A stretch of 64,000 nt of DNA, taken from assembly GCF_024756275.1 (NCBI RefSeq), contig NZ_JANUGQ010000001.1:186001-250000 (forward strand), written 5' to 3'. Positions 41,508-50,344 of this stretch are shown one piece after another. The translations under genes and the position numbers were made by a program. The DNA is from Streptomyces pyxinae. GTDB lineage: Bacteria > Actinomycetota > Actinomycetes > Streptomycetales > Streptomycetaceae. Within the stretch, counting starts at the first letter, position 1; the number at the start of each line of letters is the position of its first letter. The notes beneath the pieces were generated by a model. It was not told the origin of the DNA. It saw only the letters and a program-made list of their open reading frames with translations, and ran no database searches.

Positions 41508-42548
41508 GTGTACACAGCGAGGCCAGGCGCGGTGAGACCCACCGCAGAGGCACGTGCGACGTACGTCAACCTGGTCCGCAAGGAACTGGACCGCGAGGAC
41601 GCACCGGAGAACTCCGGCACTCGTGCGGACGGTGTCACGGACCCGCACCTACTCAGAGAGCTCCTGGAGATGGGGATGGTGCGCGAAGACGCGTCCGGCG
41701 TCGAGAAGGTGGCCGCCGTGGACCCCGCCACCGTGGAGGCGCGGATTGGGGCGATGCTCCGCTCCGAGGCGCTGACCTTGCTGGAGGAGGCACACAACCT
41801 GTCGAACATGCTGCGGCCCCTGATCCAGGAGTCGGGTCGCGGCTCCGGCACAATGAGCACGGAGCGCCTCGTCAGAATTGAGGGCAAGGCCGCGATCAAC
41901 GCGATCATCAGTGAGTCCGTGGAACGGTGCACGGAGGAGCTGTTCACCGCACAGCCAGGCGGCGGACGGCCCAAGGCGACGCTGGAGACCGTGCGTCATC
42001 AGACCGCTGCACTGCTCGACCGGGGGGTGCAAGTAAGAACGCTCTACCAGCACACAGCCTGGCACGACGGGCCAACGCGTGCGTTTGTAGCCGAAATGAC
42101 GTCCTACGGTGCGGAGTTCCGTACCGTCGATGAGCTTCTGGACCGGGCCATCATCATCGATCGCCGTCTCGCGTTCATCCCTGCCGACAGTGAGAGAGAC
42201 CAGGCCATCGCGATCAAGGAACCTGCCGTGGTCCGCTTCCTCGTGGGGGTTTTCGAGCGCAACTGGTTCAGAGCCAGGCCGTTCAAGGGATCGCGCAGTC
42301 CGGACGAGTCGAGCAGTATCAGCTCCGTCCTGAGAGAGACGATCATCAAGTGTCTCATCGACGGGGAAAGCGACAAGGCGATCGCCAAGAGAATAGGGCT
42401 CAGCACCCGCGCGTACGCCTCGCACCTCGCCAAGCTCAAGGAAGAGCTCAGGGTGGAGACACGCTTCCAACTCGGCTACAAGCTGGGCCGCTCGGTGGGC
42501 AGCTGTTCATGCGACAACGAGGACGCGGCGGGGCGTGAGGCGACCTGA
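41508..42548 (+). CDS. LuxR/TrmB-type transcriptional regulator, copy 2
   Basis: A 346-residue paralogue of the preceding regulator: TAQPGGGRP, VRTLYQHTAWHD, LLDRAIIIDRRLAFIP and C-terminal HTH (IIKCLIDGESDKAIAKRIGL, RAYASHLAKLKEEL). The N-terminal winged helix is less clear. The GTG at 41508 has GAGGAG six bases upstream; the ATG at 41460 has no ribosome site. It follows copy 1 by 82 bp and converges on the permease gene. Confidence 0.85.
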   Translation: MYTARPGAVRPTAEARATYVNLVRKELDREDAPENSGTRADGVTDPHLLRELLEMGMVREDASGVEKVAAVDPATVEARIGAMLRSEALTLLEEAHNLSNMLRPLIQESGRGSGTMSTERLVRIEGKAAINAIISESVERCTEELFTAQPGGGRPKATLETVRHQTAALLDRGVQVRTLYQHTAWHDGPTRAFVAEMTSYGAEFRTVDELLDRAIIIDRRLAFIPADSERDQAIAIKEPAVVRFLVGVFERNWFRARPFKGSRSPDESSSISSVLRETIIKCLIDGESDKAIAKRIGLSTRAYASHLAKLKEELRVETRFQLGYKLGRSVGSCSCDNEDAAGREAT

Positions 42549-42587
42549 CGGTAGCCTCATGCCGCCTACGGTGAGCAGTGTGCGTGC

Positions 42588-44063
42588 TTAGGACGACGAC
42601 ACCCTGCTCGCCTTCGGCTCGTCTTCCCACTCCGCGTCGTGCAGCCGCCCGGCTCCCCCCGCGGCCGGTAGGTGGCCCACCGGGACCGGCTCGGCGGCGG
42701 GCCTGCGGTCCCGGGCGGGCGCGACCCGTCCGCCGGCCAGGGCGAGCACGTGGTAGCCGACGAGTGTGGCTACGGTGCCCAGGGCGATGCCGCTGATCGA
42801 GAAGCTCCCCATCGTGAGGGAGACACCGCCGATGCCCAGAACGCAACCCGCCGCTATGGGCACCAGGTTCACCGGGTCCGCGAGGTCCACCGACGCCTTG
42901 ATCCAGATCTTGGCGCCGAGCAGTCCGATCATCCCGTACAGCACGACGGTTATGCCGCCGAGGACCCCACCGGGAGTGGCCGCGACGATCGCGCCGAACT
43001 TTGGGCAAAGCCCAAAGGCCAGGGCCGTGGCGGCGGCCATCCAGTAGGCGGCGGTGGAGTAGACCCGGGTGGCGGCCATGACCCCGATGTTCTCTGCGTA
43101 CGTGGTTGTCGGGGCGCCCCCGACCGCGGTGGAGGCCGCTGTGGCCAGGCCATCGGCGAACACGGCACGGCCAAGTACCGGGTCGAGGTCACGGCCTGTC
43201 ATCTCCGCCACCGCCTTGACGTGGCCGGTGTTCTCCGCGACCAGGGCGATCACGCCCGGCAGGACGAGCAGGGCGGCGGAGGCGCTGAACGAGGGGGCGT
43301 GCAGCGAGGGCAGGCCGAACCACTCGGCGGACGCGACGTCCTGGAGCTGCACCCGGAAGTGGCTGCTCACCGCCCCGGTCGGCCCAGGCGCCGTGATGGG
43401 ACCCGCCACCCGGTCCAGAATCCAGGAGAGCGCGTAACCGAAGACCAGCCCGACGAATACCGCGAGTCTGCTCCAGAATCCGCGCAACAGCACACCCGTC
43501 GCGACGACCACGCACATGGTGGCGAGTGCCACCCACTGGTCCTGGGGCCAGTAGATGGTGGCGACCACGGGTGCCAGGCTGAGCCCGATGAGCAGGACGA
43601 CGGCGCCCGACACGGCGGGCGGGAACGCCTTGTTGACGAGGTCTGGCCCGAGGTAGTGAATCAGTAGGCCGACCAACGCCAGCACCAGTCCGGCAACCAG
43701 CAGAGCGCCGGTGACCGTGGACGTGCTGCCGCCGGCGTCCCGGATCGCGACGACCGCGCCGACGAAGGACGCGCTTGTGCCGAGGTAGCTGGGGATCCTG
43801 CCCTGAACGACGAGCAGGAAGAGGACCGTCGAGAACCCGGACATCAGGATGGCCAGGTTCGGGTCGAGTCCCATGATGACGGGGAAGACGAACGTCGCTC
43901 CGAACATGGCCACGACGTGCTGCGCCCCCAGGCCCGCTGTCCGCAGCCAGGAGAGCCGCTCCTCTGGCATCACGGCGGCTCCCGGCCGTGGCACCCTGCC
44001 GTCGCCGTGGAGCCGCCAGCCGACGCCGATGAGCCCCCGTATGCGGGAGCGCGTACTTTCCAT
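42588..44063 (-). CDS. NCS2-family nucleobase:cation symporter (xanthine/uracil permease type)
   Basis: The 491-residue protein has about 14 membrane helices. VVAMFGATFVFPVIMGLDPN and LVAENTGHVKAVAEMTGRDL (the conserved E-N-T-G-H-V segment), together with GGAPTTTYAENIGV, identify the UraA/PbuX family. ATG 44063 has GGAGGAACC upstream. It is the last gene of the right island operon. In a nucleobase pathway it could take up precursor base or act in self-resistance. Confidence 0.93.
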   Translation of the reverse strand: MESTRSRIRGLIGVGWRLHGDGRVPRPGAAVMPEERLSWLRTAGLGAQHVVAMFGATFVFPVIMGLDPNLAILMSGFSTVLFLLVVQGRIPSYLGTSASFVGAVVAIRDAGGSTSTVTGALLVAGLVLALVGLLIHYLGPDLVNKAFPPAVSGAVVLLIGLSLAPVVATIYWPQDQWVALATMCVVVATGVLLRGFWSRLAVFVGLVFGYALSWILDRVAGPITAPGPTGAVSSHFRVQLQDVASAEWFGLPSLHAPSFSASAALLVLPGVIALVAENTGHVKAVAEMTGRDLDPVLGRAVFADGLATAASTAVGGAPTTTYAENIGVMAATRVYSTAAYWMAAATALAFGLCPKFGAIVAATPGGVLGGITVVLYGMIGLLGAKIWIKASVDLADPVNLVPIAAGCVLGIGGVSLTMGSFSISGIALGTVATLVGYHVLALAGGRVAPARDRRPAAEPVPVGHLPAAGGAGRLHDAEWEDEPKASRVSSS

Positions 44064-44136
44064 GGTTCCTCCGGTGGTGAGGTGTGCCGCCGAGTCCGGC
44101 GGAGCGCCCGCCGGGATCCGGGCCACGAGCGCGCTC

Positions 44137-45369
44137 TCACGCCTCCACGTGGCTGGAGATGCCCTCCACGGCGCGGTCGGCGTACGCGTCGGCCTGGGGC
44201 GGGGTCGCCGCCACGACGATGAGGTGGCCGAGGCGGGTGTGTGTCACATACGTGTCACCCACGAGCTCGCCCGGCTCCGCGCAGGAGCGGACGGCTATCA
44301 CGTGAGGGCTCACGGAGAGGCCGGTCAGCTCGTGGAAGACACCGTGGTGCACCGTGCTGATGAAGCGGACGGCGGCGGCCTCTCTGCGCGCGGGCCGGAT
44401 GTCAGGAGGCTGTCCCAAGGTGGCCTGGAGATACGTCCGGGCGACGTTCACTCCGGTCGCGTGTTCGATCATCTCCATGGTGGCGCCGTCCGGTGGTCCG
44501 GCCCCGACCTGGATGAGCTTGGACCCCTCGGATGTGAACGCCAGGTTGGTGTGTGCGATGCCATCACGCAGTCCCAGCACCTCCAGCCCGAGGCTCACCG
44601 CCGCGAGGATTGCTGCCTCGGTGTACGCCTCGACACCGGCAGGGACGGTCCGTCCGGTCACCTCGCGGACCGGTCCCCCGGTGGTGACTCCGGATGACCG
44701 CAACGTGTTCGGGCCTGCCGCCGTGCAGGACGGTCACGACGATGTACTCGGGTCCCTCCAGGTACTCCTGGATGAGAGCCACCGGGTGGCACGGGCCGCC
44801 GCACCCCGATGCGCGTGAGGACATCAGGGCCCGCCGGACGGCGCCGGGCAGCACGACGCGAGACGCCACCACGCTCATGCCCGCGGCGTCCGGACCGTTG
44901 GCGGGTGTGACGACGAGGACCCCTCCAGTTCTGCCGCGCGCACCTGTTCGTCGGCCGTCTCGGGGGAGCCGATGACCAGGGTGAACGGGCTGGGTACCCC
45001 GTTCTCGCGAAACGCCTGCGCCATATGCCACCTGTTGCAGGCGGCGCTGGCCCGGTCGGGGTCGTGGCCCGGCAGACGCAGCCGGGCGCTCAGCGCGGCG
45101 GCGGTGGGCGACAGGGAATCCCTGCTCACCGCCACCGCACCGATGCCTTCCCGGAGGTAATACGCGGCGAGGTGGTCGACGGCGCACTCAGGGATGTGGA
45201 AGTCGGTAAAGACGACACCGGAGAGCTGCTTGCGCAGCCGGTCACCGCACTGCTCGTACAGCGCCCGGGTGGTCGCGACATGGAGCCCGACCCCCAGCTG
45301 GCGGGCCGCTCGGACCCGTTGCTCAGCCGCGAGCCCTTCCGCACCCAGAAGCAGGACTGCCGTGCCCAT
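44137..45369 (-). pseudogene. ATP-grasp ligase disrupted by two frameshifts
   Basis: Three overlapping frames together give one ATP-grasp protein of about 411 residues. The N-domain, up to AQAFRENGVPSPFTLVIG, is in the frame starting ATG 45369; at about 44915-44930 the sense moves to another frame (PANGPDAAGMSVVASRVV, VALIQEYLEGPEYIVVTVLHGG); at about 44690-44705 it returns to the first (GLRDGIAHTNLAFTSEGSKL). The two shifts cancel, so total length stays divisible by three. The ATP-binding Lys is Thr (LVVTPANG). Either a decaying gene or sequencing errors at two sites; the lost Lys favours decay. Confidence 0.75.
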
Positions 45370-45423
45370 GTTGTCCCCTCGCCCTCACCGATGTCATGCG
45401 TGATCGCCGAGCGAGTCACGTCA

Positions 45424-46479
45424 TCACCCGCCGTAGGCTCTGCCGAACTTGCCGACGATGTAGTCGCCCGAGCGGACCGGCGCGTGCCGCGGCGGATTGT
45501 CCGGTCCGGTGCACGTGGGGATGCATTCGATGAGAGCGTCGTACGCGGGCTGATGGAAGAAGGGCACCGAGTACCGTTCCGTGCCGGCCAGCGCCCGCGG
45601 CGGATTCACGACGCGGTGTACGGTGCTCACCCAGCGGTTGTTGGTCCAGATCGCCATCAAGTCGCCGATGTTCACGACGAACGATCCCTCGATGTACGGC
45701 ACGTCGAGCCACTGCCCCGACTTGTCCTGCACCTGCAGGCCGCCGGGGCCCTCGTCCTGATAGAGGATGGTCAGGCTGCCCCAGTCGCTGTGCACGCCCT
45801 TGCGCAGCTGGCCCGGGGCGGGGGGTATCGACTGGCGCGGGTAGTAGTTCGCCGTCAGGTTGGTCATGTGCCGGCGGATCTTCTCCTCGAACCAGTCCTC
45901 CGGCAGCTCCAGGGCCAGCGCGAACAGCCGCATAATGTCCGCCGCCAACACCTCCATGGCCGCGTAATAGGAGCGGTACGCCTCGGCGAACCCGGGGTCC
46001 ACGGGCCACTTGTTGGGGGTAGCCAGGGCGGGATCTGCTTCCGCCGGGAGCATCCGGGGCCCGTCCGGCTCGCCCAGCCTGTTGACCGTAAAGGTCTCCG
46101 ATATGTCGGGCAGCGCCCGCTCCCGCTCGACCAGGGCGTCCGCGTTGGACGCGGCGAGACTGCCCTTACGACCGAAGCCGCGCATCAGCGGATCGGCGGG
46201 ATCCGCGAGGAGGTCAGCCTTCTTCTCGATCGGCAGCGCGAAGAACTCCCGAGTGGCTCGGTACATCTCCGAGATCGTGTGCTCCGGAACCCCGTGGCCC
46301 ACGATCACCAGAAATCCGCTGGTACGGCAGACCTCGTCGATCACAGTGGCCAGCCGGCGGTCCGCCGCTTCCGACGACCGCGCGGACGATAGGTCGATGA
46401 CCGGGACGTAACCGTCGACGACGGTGACTTCCGCGGCTTCCCCAACCGCACTGTCCAGATTCAGACTCACGCTCAACAC
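45424..46479 (-). CDS. 2-oxoglutarate/Fe(II) oxygenase, isopenicillin N synthase-like
   Basis: The 351-residue protein has the N-terminal DIOX_N region (VPVIDLSSARS, GFLVIVGHGVPE) and a jelly-roll core with His230, Asp232 (HSDWGSLTIL) and His288 (STVHRVV) for iron, and Arg302-x-Ser304 (RYSVPFF) for 2OG. Thymine 7-hydroxylases and many antibiotic hydroxylases are of this branch. The start is uncertain: GTG 46479 overlaps the LOG gene by 7 bp, and GTG 46470 is an alternative. In this operon a base-methyl oxidation is a plausible role (inference). Confidence 0.9.
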   Translation of the reverse strand: MLSVSLNLDSAVGEAAEVTVVDGYVPVIDLSSARSSEAADRRLATVIDEVCRTSGFLVIVGHGVPEHTISEMYRATREFFALPIEKKADLLADPADPLMRGFGRKGSLAASNADALVERERALPDISETFTVNRLGEPDGPRMLPAEADPALATPNKWPVDPGFAEAYRSYYAAMEVLAADIMRLFALALELPEDWFEEKIRRHMTNLTANYYPRQSIPPAPGQLRKGVHSDWGSLTILYQDEGPGGLQVQDKSGQWLDVPYIEGSFVVNIGDLMAIWTNNRWVSTVHRVVNPPRALAGTERYSVPFFHQPAYDALIECIPTCTGPDNPPRHAPVRSGDYIVGKFGRAYGG

Positions 46480-47051
46480 CTGCTTTCGCTTCGGGCCCAG
46501 CGCGGCGGCGGGGGTTCCCAGTCCCGTACGAGCTGGAAGAATTCGTCCGCGTCACCCACGGGCGCGAGGGTGTTGACCTCCTGCTCACGGAGGAATCCGC
46601 TGGCGGACATGCGGGCGTTCATCCGCACCAGGAGGTCCCAATAGCCCTCGACATTCAGCAGCGCCATGGGCTTGGTGTGGTGGCCGAGGACCAGCCACGC
46701 CCATGCCTCGAGGATCTCCTCGGCCGTGCCCACTCCGCCCGGCAGAGCCACGAAGGCGTCCGCCAGGTCGGCCATCATCTGCTTGCGCTGGTGCATGGTG
46801 TCGACGATGTGCAGTCGGGTCAGCCCCCGGTGGGCGACCTCCGCGTCGACAAGATGCTTGGGCATTACTCCGGTAACGCTGCCGCCGGCCGCCAGGGCGG
46901 AGTCAGCGACGACGCCCATGAGTCCGGCGGCTCCCCCGCCGTAGACGATCTCGTGACCGCCGGCGACCAGTTCCTTGGCGAAGGCGTTCGCCGCCTCCTG
47001 ATAGACCGGCCGGTTCCCCAGTGCCGATCCCGCGTAAAGGGTGACGCGCAT
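46473..47051 (-). CDS. LOG-family nucleotide phosphoribohydrolase
   Basis: The 192-residue protein has VYGGGAAGLMG, MHQRK (86-90) and PGGVGTAEE (104-112), the full LOG (LONELY GUY) signature. These enzymes cut a nucleoside 5'-monophosphate into free base and ribose 5-phosphate. Between ThyX (19 bp upstream) and an oxygenase, it may free a modified pyrimidine rather than a cytokinin. All active-site residues are present. Confidence 0.92.
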   Translation of the reverse strand: MRVTLYAGSALGNRPVYQEAANAFAKELVAGGHEIVYGGGAAGLMGVVADSALAAGGSVTGVMPKHLVDAEVAHRGLTRLHIVDTMHQRKQMMADLADAFVALPGGVGTAEEILEAWAWLVLGHHTKPMALLNVEGYWDLLVRMNARMSASGFLREQEVNTLAPVGDADEFFQLVRDWEPPPPRWARSESRC

Positions 47052-47070
47052 AATGTGGTCCTCCGGCCGG

Positions 47071-47835
47071 TCAGGGGCTCACGCGTCCGAACTTCTCGAA
47101 AGCCTCGTGGGTCAGCGGCATCAGCCGGGCGAACTGCGCCTCCATCTGCTCGGCCACCAGCTCGATCTCCCGCTGCGGGTGGGACACATAGGTGGCGTCG
47201 GCGCGGTTGGTGCGCAGCCCGAGGAAGTGCATGAGCGAGCGGGCGTTGCAGGTCGCGTACACCGTGGAGTACGTGGCCACGGGCAGCACCACACGGGCGA
47301 GTTCGCGGGCGATTCCGGCGTCCAGCATGCGCTGGTACTCGCAGAAAGCGGCGCGGTAAGCCTGGCTGGTGGCCTCGCTGACCAGTTCGTAGTCCTGTTC
47401 GCTACCCGGCACGTACTGATAGTGGCCGGGCTTTCCCACCTGCTTCAGCGCTCGGTCGCGATCCGGTACGTAAAATACGCTCTCAAGGTCCTTGTAGCGC
47501 GCGCTTTCCTCGTTGAAGGACCACATCCGGTGGCGCATCATATGGCGGATCGTAAAGATCGGTGCGTGCACGAGGAACGTCATCGAATTGTGCTCGAAGG
47601 GGCTGCCGTGACGGCTCCGCATCAAATAGCGGATGAGCCCCCCGATGTACTCGTCGCCTCGTTCCTCGCGATGCGCCTCCTCGCCGGCGGTCGAGACACG
47701 TGCCGCCCGAACCACCCCGAGGTCCGAAGCTGTGTGGTCGACGAGCTCCACGCTGATATGGCTGCGCAGCTCGATCTCCGGGCCGAGGACCGTCGACTCG
47801 ATGGTCTCGCTCTCAATGGACGGGCTGATCGTCAT
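47071..47835 (-). CDS. Flavin-dependent thymidylate synthase family (ThyX)
   Basis: The 254-residue protein has RHRMWSFNEESARY (101-114), the ThyX motif RHR-x7-S variant, and NARSLMHFLGLR with the dUMP-binding Arg. ThyX methylates C5 of dUMP using methylene-THF and reduced FAD. Located in a specialised cluster, it is probably a pathway-specific copy, like PolB of polyoxin biosynthesis, which methylates UMP. The housekeeping thyX would be elsewhere. Confidence 0.93.
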   Translation of the reverse strand: MTISPSIESETIESTVLGPEIELRSHISVELVDHTASDLGVVRAARVSTAGEEAHREERGDEYIGGLIRYLMRSRHGSPFEHNSMTFLVHAPIFTIRHMMRHRMWSFNEESARYKDLESVFYVPDRDRALKQVGKPGHYQYVPGSEQDYELVSEATSQAYRAAFCEYQRMLDAGIARELARVVLPVATYSTVYATCNARSLMHFLGLRTNRADATYVSHPQREIELVAEQMEAQFARLMPLTHEAFEKFGRVSP

Positions 47836-47891
47836 CGTTCATACCTCCGCTGGATTGGCGTAAGTTCGTTGGTCGGCCGGTGGGCCGGAGC

Positions 47892-48077
47892 TCAGTCCCA
47901 GCCGTGGTCGTTCAGCGGGTACTCCGCAGTGGCCACGGTCGCGCTTGCAACGGCTGTGGAAGGACTGGCCGACTGGACATCGGCGATGGCGATGGCGCCT
48001 ACGACGGCGGCGATGACGACGGCTCGCATAGTGCGGCAATCAGTCGAGATGGATGTCTGAAAACCGATGTTCTTCAT
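47892..48077 (-). CDS. Small peptide gene at the head of the ThyX operon
   Basis: A 61-residue product: polar N-terminus (MKNIGFQTSISTDC), a hydrophobic helix (about 19-33), an Ala/Ser/Thr/Val-rich stretch and the C-terminus EYPLNDHGWD. CACGGGGGAA precedes the ATG. It is 56 bp upstream of thyX on the same strand. The hydrophobic segment looks like a signal or leader with possible cleavage after an Ala. It could be a secreted peptide, a membrane peptide, or a precursor peptide for the ATP-grasp ligases. No family recognised; it might also be a chance frame. Confidence 0.5.
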   Translation of the reverse strand: MKNIGFQTSISTDCRTMRAVVIAAVVGAIAIADVQSASPSTAVASATVATAEYPLNDHGWD

Positions 48078-48429
48078 TTCCCCCGTGCCCCCGTATGACT
48101 CTCTGTGGCGGGTTCCCGCTCACAGCTCCCATTCTTCAGAAGCAAGGGGTGCGCTGTAGGATCAGACTTGTGCACTGCAGAAGTACGAACCTGATCACAG
48201 GTTCGAGGGCTGCCAGAGCAAGGACCCCCTGCTTGGGTGGGGCGTCCGGGCAGTGGGCAGGGGCCATGACCGACGCGCCTCCTGCGGGTGACCGTGAACG
48301 CCGGCACCTCCGAGTGAGGGCGCGTCCTGGTGGCGCTGTGGCCCCAGAGACTCACGAGTGCGGCGGGGGCCGGAATCCCCGCACTCTCCCCCTGGCCGCG
48401 GTGGACGGCGAAGTTGCAGCCTGGATTGG
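48078..48429. other. Region upstream of the right operon and the frameshifted ORF
   Basis: The promoter of the peptide-thyX operon should lie in 48080-48200, which is less G/C-rich. A plus-strand frame from ATG 48267 to 48433 (55 codons) ends in a GTGA overlap with the next ORF, but its Arg/Gly-rich product is not convincing as a gene. Confidence 0.4.
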
Positions 48430-49850
48430 GTGAAGACACAGGAGGCGGCGAAGTCAGGGCACCCCAGGCTCCGCACCCGCACCACCACGCGTCGGCCGTC
48501 TACCGGCATACCGGCGTACCGTCCACGGTTCGCTCGTGATAGCTACGCGCTCGTCCGGATTCGGCCCCGGCTGTCGGGACACAGGAGGGCCGTCTCCTTC
48601 GGCGTGCGCGCCCGCGCCATCTCCGCGACCGTGTCGCTGGCCCATGCCGTTGCCGAGCAGATGCGTCCGGCCTTGGTCCATCTGACGCCGTGGCAGGTGC
48701 TGCACGCCCTGTCGCGCGGCTACATGCTGGCCAGCCAGGGAATGGGACGCGGGCTCGCGGAGCACTGGCCGAGTCTGAAGTACTGCGAGGCGCTGGACGG
48801 CAATCGCGCTGGCTCCATGGATCTCACCGAGAAAGGCAGCAGCTCCGAGCGCTGGTACAAGGGCATGCAGGCCCGGGAACTGGCCGTCGGCTTCGGGCTC
48901 GCCGTGGCGGAACACATCGTGCAGCAGCGCTACCCGGACCACATCGTGTCGGTCGTGGACACGAGCACGGTGCTGCGAGCGGGCTGGCCCGAGAGCGTCT
49001 CTCAGCGGAACAAGGGCTCACGGCCCCGGCCCGACCACCTCGTCGAGGTCACGTTCGTGGCCTGCCGCGGAAACCACCAGAAGCCGAGCAAGCGGACCAG
49101 CCGGACCGGCAGCACCACGATCCAGCAGCTGGTCAAGGGCTCCGAACTGACCGAGGGCATGCAGATCGGCCCGTGGAACACCACACCGTGCCTGATGCTG
49201 TCCACCGAACTCATCGGCCAGGGCAAAGTCGTGGTCAACATCCTGCAATCACCCGGCGAGGCGCTTCTGCCTCTCCGTGTACCGGGCGCCAAGGGAAACG
49301 CCGACGAGGAAATCCGAGACAAGTCCGGAATCCCCTACCCCAGCGCCATACGCATACCAGCCAGTGGAGGCAAAAGGGCGCGGACCGTCGACGGATTCCA
49401 CGTGCCCGAGAACGACCTCAGCTGGTTCGGTCAACTCCTGACCCGCACCGCGACAGCGGGCCTGACCGCATTCGCGGGCGGAGGACCAACCACAGCCCGG
49501 TACCTCACCGCACGCCAAGGACAAAAGCACTACGCCGCGCCCACGTTCGCCGCCACATCCAGCTTCCACGACGCAGACATCGAGGTCGGCGATACGAAAT
49601 TCGTCGGCACGGACCACGTCTTCCGCATGGAGACCGTACGCATCGAGGCGTTGTCCGGTATGGTCCCGAACTGTACGAACTCATCAGAGACGGCCGCGTA
49701 GAAGAGCACCGGCAAACGGCCTACGAACTCCGTTCGAAAATAAACACCACCGATGCAGCCGGGAAATGGAACGGCCCGATCTCGTTCCACGGCGACGGCA
49801 CCGTCATGGCCCTGAGCATCCTGCCCATCCACAAACGGCGCCCGCCCTGA
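48430..49850 (+). pseudogene. Unrecognised protein gene with a frameshift near its end
   Basis: The frame from GTG 48430 gives about 420 residues and stops at 49701. Protein-like sequence continues in the next frame from about 49665 (YGPELYELIRDGRVEEHRQT to a stop at 49850), so one indel near 49660-49670 separates about 60 C-terminal residues. Central blocks such as HIVSVVDTSTVLRAG, LVEVTFVACRGNHQK and GKVVVNILQSPGEA look like a real domain, but I cannot assign a family. A 13-bp terminator stem follows at 49888. It belongs to the degraded right end of the island. Confidence 0.55.
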
Positions 49851-49887
49851 ACCAAGAGCGTACGAGTCGGGCAGCGCAACATAGCTC

Positions 49888-49918
49888 GGGATCGCCGGTT
49901 GGCCAAACCGGCGATCCC
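49888..49918 (+). terminator. Terminator after the frameshifted ORF
   Basis: GGGATCGCCGGTT and AACCGGCGATCCC form a perfect 13-bp stem with a 5-base loop, followed by TT, 38 bp after the ORF's stop. Confidence 0.8.
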
Positions 49919-50014
49919 TTACATCATTGATAGTCCACCGCCACTACCTGCCCACGTGCCGAAAGGCCGCATCCCAAACTCAACCTCACAACTCCACACG
50001 ACGGCCGCCCTTAT

Positions 50015-50344
50015 TCACGGTCGCTCCCCCCACGGAGGTGTAGGGGCGCCGTCGGGATTCAGCCCGTATGGCCACCGGCGTGCAGGGTTGACGAGCCAGG
50101 CCAAGCCGGCATCAGCAGTCTGACGGTAGAGAGCTTCGGCGCTGATTCGGTCCCTCGCTTCTTCCCGCATCCGGGCGAGGGCAGCCAGGGCGAAAGCGTT
50201 GCCTGCATCCGCCGCTTGGCGGTAGAGCGTCTCGGCGCCTTCCCGGTCTCCTTCCTCCTGCCGCGCCCGAGCTGAATCAACGAGTGGGAGGACATCATTG
50301 CTGTCCGCAGCCGTGTGCGCAGGTTCGAATCCTGCCGGGGGCAC
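50015..50344 (-). pseudogene. Truncated C-terminal fragment of a TPR/Sel1-like repeat protein
   Basis: On the minus strand the frame reads two repeats of the form GDREGAETLYRQAADAG ... ALARMREEA, and ends WPYGLNPDGAPTPPW, the C-terminus I know from a family of Streptomyces repeat proteins. Its upstream end runs directly into attR (50309-50345), where the sequence becomes tRNA 3' end. The N-terminal part of the gene is therefore missing, lost when the island end formed. Confidence 0.65.

Noticed and set aside
48267..48433. A 55-codon ORF ending in a GTGA overlap with the unassigned ORF
   Set aside because: The overlap is suggestive, but the Arg/Gly-rich product has no supporting feature and no good ribosome site, so I did not list it as a gene.
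31889..50308. Integrase, excisionase, transposase or insertion sequence in the island
   Set aside because: I looked for tyrosine or serine recombinase and DDE motifs in all sizeable frames and saw none; the unassigned ORF at 48430-49850 lacks the R...HxxR...Y pattern.
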